The notes under the pieces were generated by a model. It worked only from the letters and a program-made list of their open reading frames with translations. It ran no database searches and was not told the DNA's origin. A stretch of DNA of 10,920 nucleotides from Planctomycetaceae bacterium. GTDB lineage: Bacteria; Planctomycetota; Planctomycetia; Pirellulales; Thermoguttaceae. The stretch covers positions 1 to 10,920 of the forward strand of contig WRCR01000096.1 of the NCBI GenBank assembly GCA_009783865.1, in the 5' to 3' direction. This document shows positions 7,923 through 10,920 of the stretch, piece by piece (position 1 is the first letter of the stretch; every line of letters begins with the position of its first letter). The position numbers and the translations under genes were made by a program.

Positions 7923-9067
7923 CAATTAGTTTTTCCGGTTAGTTTTTTAATCAATTCGATTTCCTTGGGGTCATAAGGTGACCCGTCTTTACGGAAAATA
8001 TCGTGGAACCAAACTTTCGGTTCCGGCAGGTCTTCCGGCTTCGGTCGCCAGGGAAGGTGAAAATTGCATTTGCTGTTGACCAATCCGAAATGAATCGCAC
8101 CGATACGATGTTCCTTAAGCATCGGAGCAATATCGAAAAGGGTGTTCACGGGGCGGCCCATGTATTCGGTACAAATAATCGGACGCTCAAACTGACTGAA
8201 CAATTTAATCCTTCTTTGGACATCCTCCGGTTTGCCGTAGTTGTGGAAACTGATTATATCGCTGTTTTCCCCCAAAAAGCAGCATATCGGAAATGAGGAA
8301 CGTTCCGTCACAGCGGGGTAACCCATGTAAGGAGCGGTTAATGGATGGATAGGGTTGACTTTACGCGCCCATTTCCATACCTCTCGCATGAGCGGCAGCG
8401 TATTTTCGCCGAAACGCTGATTTTCCGGTTCGTTGTAGAGGCACCAGAGAAGGATACGCTTATCCTTGGCGAAAGCGGTGATGACATCCGTCACATAATC
8501 CTCAAGTTTCGACCATTGTTTCGGGTCGTTCACCTTGGCAACGCCGGGACTTTGCAGCCAAGCGGAATTGTGGACATCCTGCTGTGATTCCGGTTGTTTG
8601 CCGGGCTTAATCTCAATGTGCGGTCCCGGTCCGCCGTTGGTGAAAAAAGTCGGCAAAGCCCAGGTTTTATGTTTTTCGCAAAGAGCCAAAAAGGTATCCA
8701 GCCGTTTCTTGAAACCTTCCGGGTCAATAGCCCAAGCAATATCGTGCATGAAGACACGGGCGGTATTGAGTCCAACGGCTGCCGCCATCGCCAATTCCGT
8801 ATCAATCGTTTCGGCATTGAAATCGTCTGCCTGCCAAATTTCGAGTTGGTTTATTGCCGTGGAAGGCACGTAATTGTATCCCATAATCCATGGATAAGCA
8901 GCATACCAGGCATTGGCACTTTCACAAGTCCATCGTCCGAGTTGTTCACGTCCGGTGATTTGAGCATTAACACTTGTTTCGGCATTTGCCGAAGCCCGCC
9001 CCGCGAATGCGAAACCAAGTCCCGCCGAAGCGGCTATTCCTGCCTTCAAAATATCCCGCCGTTTCAT
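7922..9067 (-). CDS. Tat-exported cellulase-superfamily (GH5-like) glycoside hydrolase, 381 aa
   Basis: This is a retaining (beta/alpha)8-barrel hydrolase of clan GH-A. The start ATG at 9067 follows AGGAGA (9074-9079) by 6 nt, which rules out the 16-codon longer frame. The N-terminus MKRRDILKAGIAASAGLGFAF is a twin-arginine signal peptide (RRDILK), with probable cleavage after the ASA-NA region near residue 29. The mature enzyme shows the block GYNYVPSTAINQLEIWQ (63-79) and NTARVFMHD (101-109), the acid/base glutamate in YNEPEN (Glu213), the SFHNYG strand (273-278), and the nucleophile in ICTEYMGR (Glu301). Relatives with this GxNYxPSxAINQLExWQ opening are usually annotated as cellulase-family or 1,4-beta-xylanase; the true specificity is unknown. 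It is the first gene of the operon, with its stop codon overlapping the aldolase start. Tat export is notable because the last gene of the operon uses Sec. Confidence 0.9.
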   Translation of the reverse strand: MKRRDILKAGIAASAGLGFAFAGRASANAETSVNAQITGREQLGRWTCESANAWYAAYPWIMGYNYVPSTAINQLEIWQADDFNAETIDTELAMAAAVGLNTARVFMHDIAWAIDPEGFKKRLDTFLALCEKHKTWALPTFFTNGGPGPHIEIKPGKQPESQQDVHNSAWLQSPGVAKVNDPKQWSKLEDYVTDVITAFAKDKRILLWCLYNEPENQRFGENTLPLMREVWKWARKVNPIHPLTAPYMGYPAVTERSSFPICCFLGENSDIISFHNYGKPEDVQRRIKLFSQFERPIICTEYMGRPVNTLFDIAPMLKEHRIGAIHFGLVNSKCNFHLPWRPKPEDLPEPKVWFHDIFRKDGSPYDPKEIELIKKLTGKTN

Positions 9068-9073
9068 GACGAA

Positions 9074-9079
9074 TCTCCT
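9074..9079 (-). promoter_or_regulatory. ribosome binding site deciding the GH5-like start
   Basis: AGGAGA lies 6 nt before ATG at 9067, placing the start exactly at the twin-arginine signal peptide. Confidence 0.8.
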
Positions 9080-9121
9080 GTTAAACCTTCTAGAAACAAT
9101 ACGTATGGAAACCACCCTTTT

Positions 9122-9149
9122 ATTGTAATCAATGTGAAGAGCAAGTCAA
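9122..9149 (-). promoter_or_regulatory. proximal sigma70-type promoter of the four-gene operon
   Basis: On the minus strand TTGACT (9149-9144) is followed after 16 nt by TACAAT (9127-9122). The predicted start is near 9115, leaving a leader of about 48 nt. A short palindrome, CGGAC-A-GTCCG (9159-9169), lies just upstream of the -35 box and could bind a regulator. The -10 box sits in GATTACAATA, the same ten bases that surround the -10 of the lipoprotein-gene promoter. Confidence 0.6.
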
Positions 9150-9206
9150 GAACGATTTCGGACAGTCCGGCTTCAAGTTTCTCGGTGAACCAAAACCTAA
9201 TAAGAG

Positions 9207-9226
9207 CCGCCAGTGTCGACTGGCGG
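9207..9226. promoter_or_regulatory. perfect 8-bp-arm palindrome, possible operator
   Basis: CCGCCAGT (9207-9214) and ACTGGCGG (9219-9226) are perfect inverted repeats around GTCG. The site begins two bases after the -10 box of the distal promoter, the usual place for a repressor to block initiation. It could equally be a transcription terminator stem for leftward reading from the transposase remnant (no T-run follows) or a dispersed palindrome. Confidence 0.45.
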
Positions 9227-9228
9227 AA

Positions 9229-9256
9229 ATTCTAACACACCCTCTAAACTTGGCAA
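9229..9256 (-). promoter_or_regulatory. possible distal promoter of the operon
   Basis: On the minus strand TTGCCA (9256-9251) is followed after 16 nt by TAGAAT (9234-9229). The predicted start falls near 9222, inside the palindrome at 9207-9226. It would give a leader of about 155 nt. The evidence is sequence only and weaker than for the proximal promoter. Confidence 0.4.
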
Positions 9257-9354
9257 GAGCAAAAAGTGCCAGGTTGAGCAACGAAACAATGCCATTCAAT
9301 TTCGCTGCCGCCGCAAGTTTAGAATTCCGAGTTTCAAATTATTCGACGCAATAA

Positions 9355-10081
9355 TCAAACGGCTATTCTCGCCTCGCCGACGGCTAAACGCCAACTTAAT
9401 CCGTCCCAATTTCGATTTTCCTTGACTGCTCCAACATACGTAAAGCCATGTCTTTCACAGACTTGCGTAACTGCGGCGCACAAATAAAACTTGTCGAAAA
9501 GGACGATAATCTTTTTTTTGCAGCGGCATTTTGACTGTCTCAAGCATCTCGGCTGCCAACTCGGTCAACTTTTTGAAATCTACGTTTTCATGCTTGTTGC
9601 TGCTTCGTTGTGACTTCGTACAATAATCCTTGCTTGCCCAAAGTCGAATGGCACACGGGACAACAACGCTGCGATAGACGAATGCCAGACCGACGATGGT
9701 GTGACCATTTGCATACGCTTTTTCGGCATGCAGGAATATCTTCGAGACGGCATCCATCTGTTTGCCGCGTTTTTGCTTTTGGGTGTCGTCGAGGACAAGA
9801 TAAAGTGTTTCATTGGAAGTCCAGCCGAGGTTGCGAAGGGTATCGAGTGCATTCTCGTACAATAGTTCGGGGGCGTTCCATTCGGCTTGAGTGAGAAAGT
9901 GTGCTACGGCTTGTCTGGTGCGTCGGCTTCCGAAAAGTTTTGTCATCTTGGAGATACTTTTTCGTCCGTTGAGTGAGGCGATGGCGAGTCGCCAAAAGTG
10001 GGAGAAATGGCAGGAGCCGATAAGTTTGCGAATGCGTTTGAAAAAACCTCTTGCCGAATGGAGGAAAACGGTGTATAATAA
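9355..10081 (-). pseudogene. decayed DDE transposase (IS701/IS4-like), frame-broken and truncated
   Basis: The frame is open from about 10081 but has no ATG until 9946; the residues upstream of that ATG (FLHSARGFFKRIRKLIGSCH and onward) still look like transposase N-terminus. LYLVLDDTQKQKRGKQMDAV holds the first catalytic Asp, followed by YANGHTIVGLAFVYRSVVVP. At an A8 run (plus strand T8, 9512-9519) the frame breaks; in the -1 frame the protein resumes as KIIVLFDKFYLCAAVTQVC with the second catalytic Asp, then HGFTYVGAVKENRNW, and stops at 9355. The C-terminal part with the catalytic Glu is absent, and I found no matching terminal inverted repeats. The DDTQ, GH and FD..Y landmarks fit the IS701/IS4-type DDE superfamily; the exact family is uncertain. 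It is probably an inactive insertion sequence remnant. Confidence 0.75.
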
Positions 10082-10268
10082 TCATCGGAAATTTCGTCTG
10101 GGCTCGGTTTCCGTTAGGAACTTTTTTCACTGCCGAATCATAGCGAAATGTCCGCTTTTTAAGCAATATCAATCAAAATTTAACTCCATTTTTACAGTTT
10201 GAGTTAATAAATTTCAACAAAGTATAGATACCGCTAATCAAAAACGCCAAACGGACTTTATTAAGACG

Positions 10269-10511
10269 ATGCAAGATGCGGAACATCAAAAGACGATGGG
10301 ACGGCTTGAAGCAGAGGGTGAGAGAGCGAAAAAAATTGCGAAGGACATTGGTAAAGTGTTCGACCCGACACCGGGAACTATCAACGGTACCGCCGTTCCA
10401 GTCGGAAAAGGCGAATGTCGAAATTGTTCGCTCTGTAGGGCTTTCGCTGCCGACCCGAAAGATTATACCGGACGGACTTGCATGTGCGGACATTCCTATT
10501 ATTTTCATTGA
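10269..10511 (+). CDS. small Cys/His-rich putative zinc-binding protein, 80 aa
   Basis: I do not recognise this gene with certainty. The N-terminal half (residues 1-30, QDAEHQKTMGRLEAEGERAK and on) is charged and likely a coiled coil. The C-terminal 31 residues carry Cys50, Cys53, Cys56, Cys71, Cys73, His75 and His80, written C-x2-C-x2-C-x14-C-x-C-G-H-x4-H, a plausible zinc site. The C-x-C-G/K-H-x-H-type ending resembles the one I recall from FAM221-type proteins, but that is a memory-based guess. The frame is open 22 codons further upstream to a stop at 10200-10202 without another start codon, and those residues (NKFQQSIDTANQKRQTDFIK) continue the coiled-coil character. The gene may therefore be 5'-truncated by the neighbouring transposase remnant. 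No ribosome site is visible before the ATG. Confidence 0.5.
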   Translation: MQDAEHQKTMGRLEAEGERAKKIAKDIGKVFDPTPGTINGTAVPVGKGECRNCSLCRAFAADPKDYTGRTCMCGHSYYFH

Positions 10512-10678
10512 TGAAAGTGTTTGCACTTGAAGACCATTTGTAAAGAACCTATGATACTGTTATTTCGGTTTCGACACATTGGACAATCACACTCTCCGGT
10601 CGCGACACGGCGCAAACCGTGCAGAATTTCGGCGGATTTTGACGTACATTGGCTGTCGTTTTGACACGGCTTTTTATC
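10505..10678 (-). other. short cysteine-rich open frame, possible gene remnant
   Basis: A 57-codon minus-strand frame runs from just after a stop codon to TGA at 10505-10507 and overlaps the tail of the plus-strand small gene by only 7 bp. It has no ATG start near its beginning. Its C-terminal half reads GECDCPMCRN, then after about 14 residues FKCKHFHQ. This resembles the spacing and composition of the neighbouring protein's GECRNCSLCR and CMCGHSYYFH. It may be a broken relative, or chance. Confidence 0.2.
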
Positions 10679-10768
10679 TCAAAAGCGTCGTAACTCCCAG
10701 ACCGTCGCAAAGATGTTTGCTATGAAGAACACTGAAAAATTGTTAAGAATGTTCGGCAAAATTTCGTC
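10512..10768. other. intergenic region with no confident gene
   Basis: Apart from the short cysteine-rich minus-strand frame, this 257-bp stretch shows no coding pattern, RNA gene or clear terminator. It lies downstream of the thioredoxin-like gene and downstream of the small plus-strand gene, so it is a convergent gap. Confidence 0.5.
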
Positions 10769-10920
10769 CTACAGAAGATGTTTAACATCTTTCGCCGAGT
10801 TTCCGGTTGCTATTATCCGACCGTCTTTACCAATGAGGAAAATCTCCGGTATGCCGTTAACACCGTAATGAACACTTGGAAGTCCGCGGGAATCATCTTT
10901 GGTCAGTTCTTCCGGAATCA
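10769..10920 (-). CDS. thioredoxin-fold protein (TlpA/ResA-like), C-terminal 49 aa, partial
   Basis: The gene is cut by the right edge of the window; only the last 49 codons and the TAG stop (10769-10771) are visible. They read IPEELTKDDSRGLPSVHYGV, then NGIPEIFLIGKDGRIIATGN and a short helical tail ending KDVKHLL. The pattern Y-G-V-x-G-I-P-x-x-F-L-I-x-K-D-G-R-I is the cis-proline loop and final beta-hairpin of the TlpA/ResA/AhpC-TSA thioredoxin-like superfamily. Such proteins are usually membrane-anchored or periplasmic thiol-disulfide reductases, often called redoxin-domain proteins in planctomycetes. The CxxC active site would lie outside the window, so catalytic competence cannot be judged. 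Confidence 0.8.
   Translation of the reverse strand, partial: IPEELTKDDSRGLPSVHYGVNGIPEIFLIGKDGRIIATGNSAKDVKHLL

Larger units (their letters stand above)
9068..9354. other. operon leader and transposase-remnant junction
   Basis: This 287-bp stretch has no credible gene. Its left half holds the two promoters and palindromes of the carbohydrate operon. Its right half (about 9260-9354) may be further decayed transposase sequence: a third minus-strand frame contains SRRRGENSRLIIASNN, but this cannot be confirmed by eye. Confidence 0.5.

Noticed and set aside
7273..7929. Plus-strand frame of 218 codons opposite the aldolase
   Set aside because: Antisense shadow; the minus strand holds all the HpaI-family catalytic residues.
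8594..9235. Plus-strand frame of 213 codons opposite the GH5-like gene
   Set aside because: Antisense to a gene with a Tat signal and both catalytic glutamates, and it runs on through the promoter region.
9810..10172. Minus-strand frame of 120 codons starting at 10172
   Set aside because: It overlaps the transposase in another frame and its composition is low-complexity; the transposase frame carries the recognisable motif.
9230..10200. Terminal inverted repeats of a complete insertion sequence
   Set aside because: I compared the ends by eye and found no convincing matching pair or target-site duplication.

Overview
The window reads as a chromosomal segment from a planctomycete-like bacterium. 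This assignment is inferred from the gene mix: a Tat-exported cellulase-fold hydrolase, a GH71/GH99-like hydrolase with a CBM9-like tail, a large lipoprotein of unknown function, degenerate intergenic repeats, and genes that mix good and absent Shine-Dalgarno sites. No single marker proves it. The only standard phylogenetic marker present is the last fifth or so of a 23S rRNA.

Layout. Positions 1-697 hold the 3' end of 23S rRNA, a roughly 115-bp spacer with two small hairpins, and a short 5S rRNA followed by a T-rich tract. Next, on the minus strand, is a 572-aa putative secreted protein or lipoprotein of unknown function (726-2444). A 414-bp divergent intergenic region follows, with two recognisable sigma70-type promoters and a block of degenerate repeats. 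A small zinc-ribbon membrane protein lies on the plus strand (2859-3380).

The centre of the window is a four-gene minus-strand operon (9067 down to 3423). In transcription order it encodes a Tat-exported cellulase-superfamily (GH5-like) hydrolase, a HpcH/HpaI-family class II aldolase (stop and start codons overlap as TGATG), an FGGY-family sugar kinase (10-bp gap), and a Sec-exported GH71/GH99-like hydrolase with an internal beta-rich insertion and a C-terminal CBM9-like domain (47-bp gap). It looks like a small carbohydrate-utilisation locus: two exported hydrolases release sugars outside the cytoplasm, and a kinase and an aldolase process a sugar or sugar acid inside. The substrate cannot be read from the sequence. 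Upstream are two candidate promoters, one with an 8-bp-arm palindrome immediately after its -10 box, which is a plausible operator.

From about 9230 the window becomes accessory DNA. It holds a decayed DDE transposase with a frame break at an A8 run, a small Cys/His-rich protein with a C-x-C-G-H-x4-H ending, a convergent cysteine-rich ORF with a partly similar ending, and at the right edge the C-terminal 49 residues of a thioredoxin-fold (TlpA/ResA-like) protein.

The best candidates for a second look are the sarcin-ricin loop (GAAA instead of the near-universal GAGA), the operon with its palindromic control region, the GH71/GH99 architecture, and the pair of small Cys/His-rich ORFs. I see no CRISPR array, tRNA or clear defence system.
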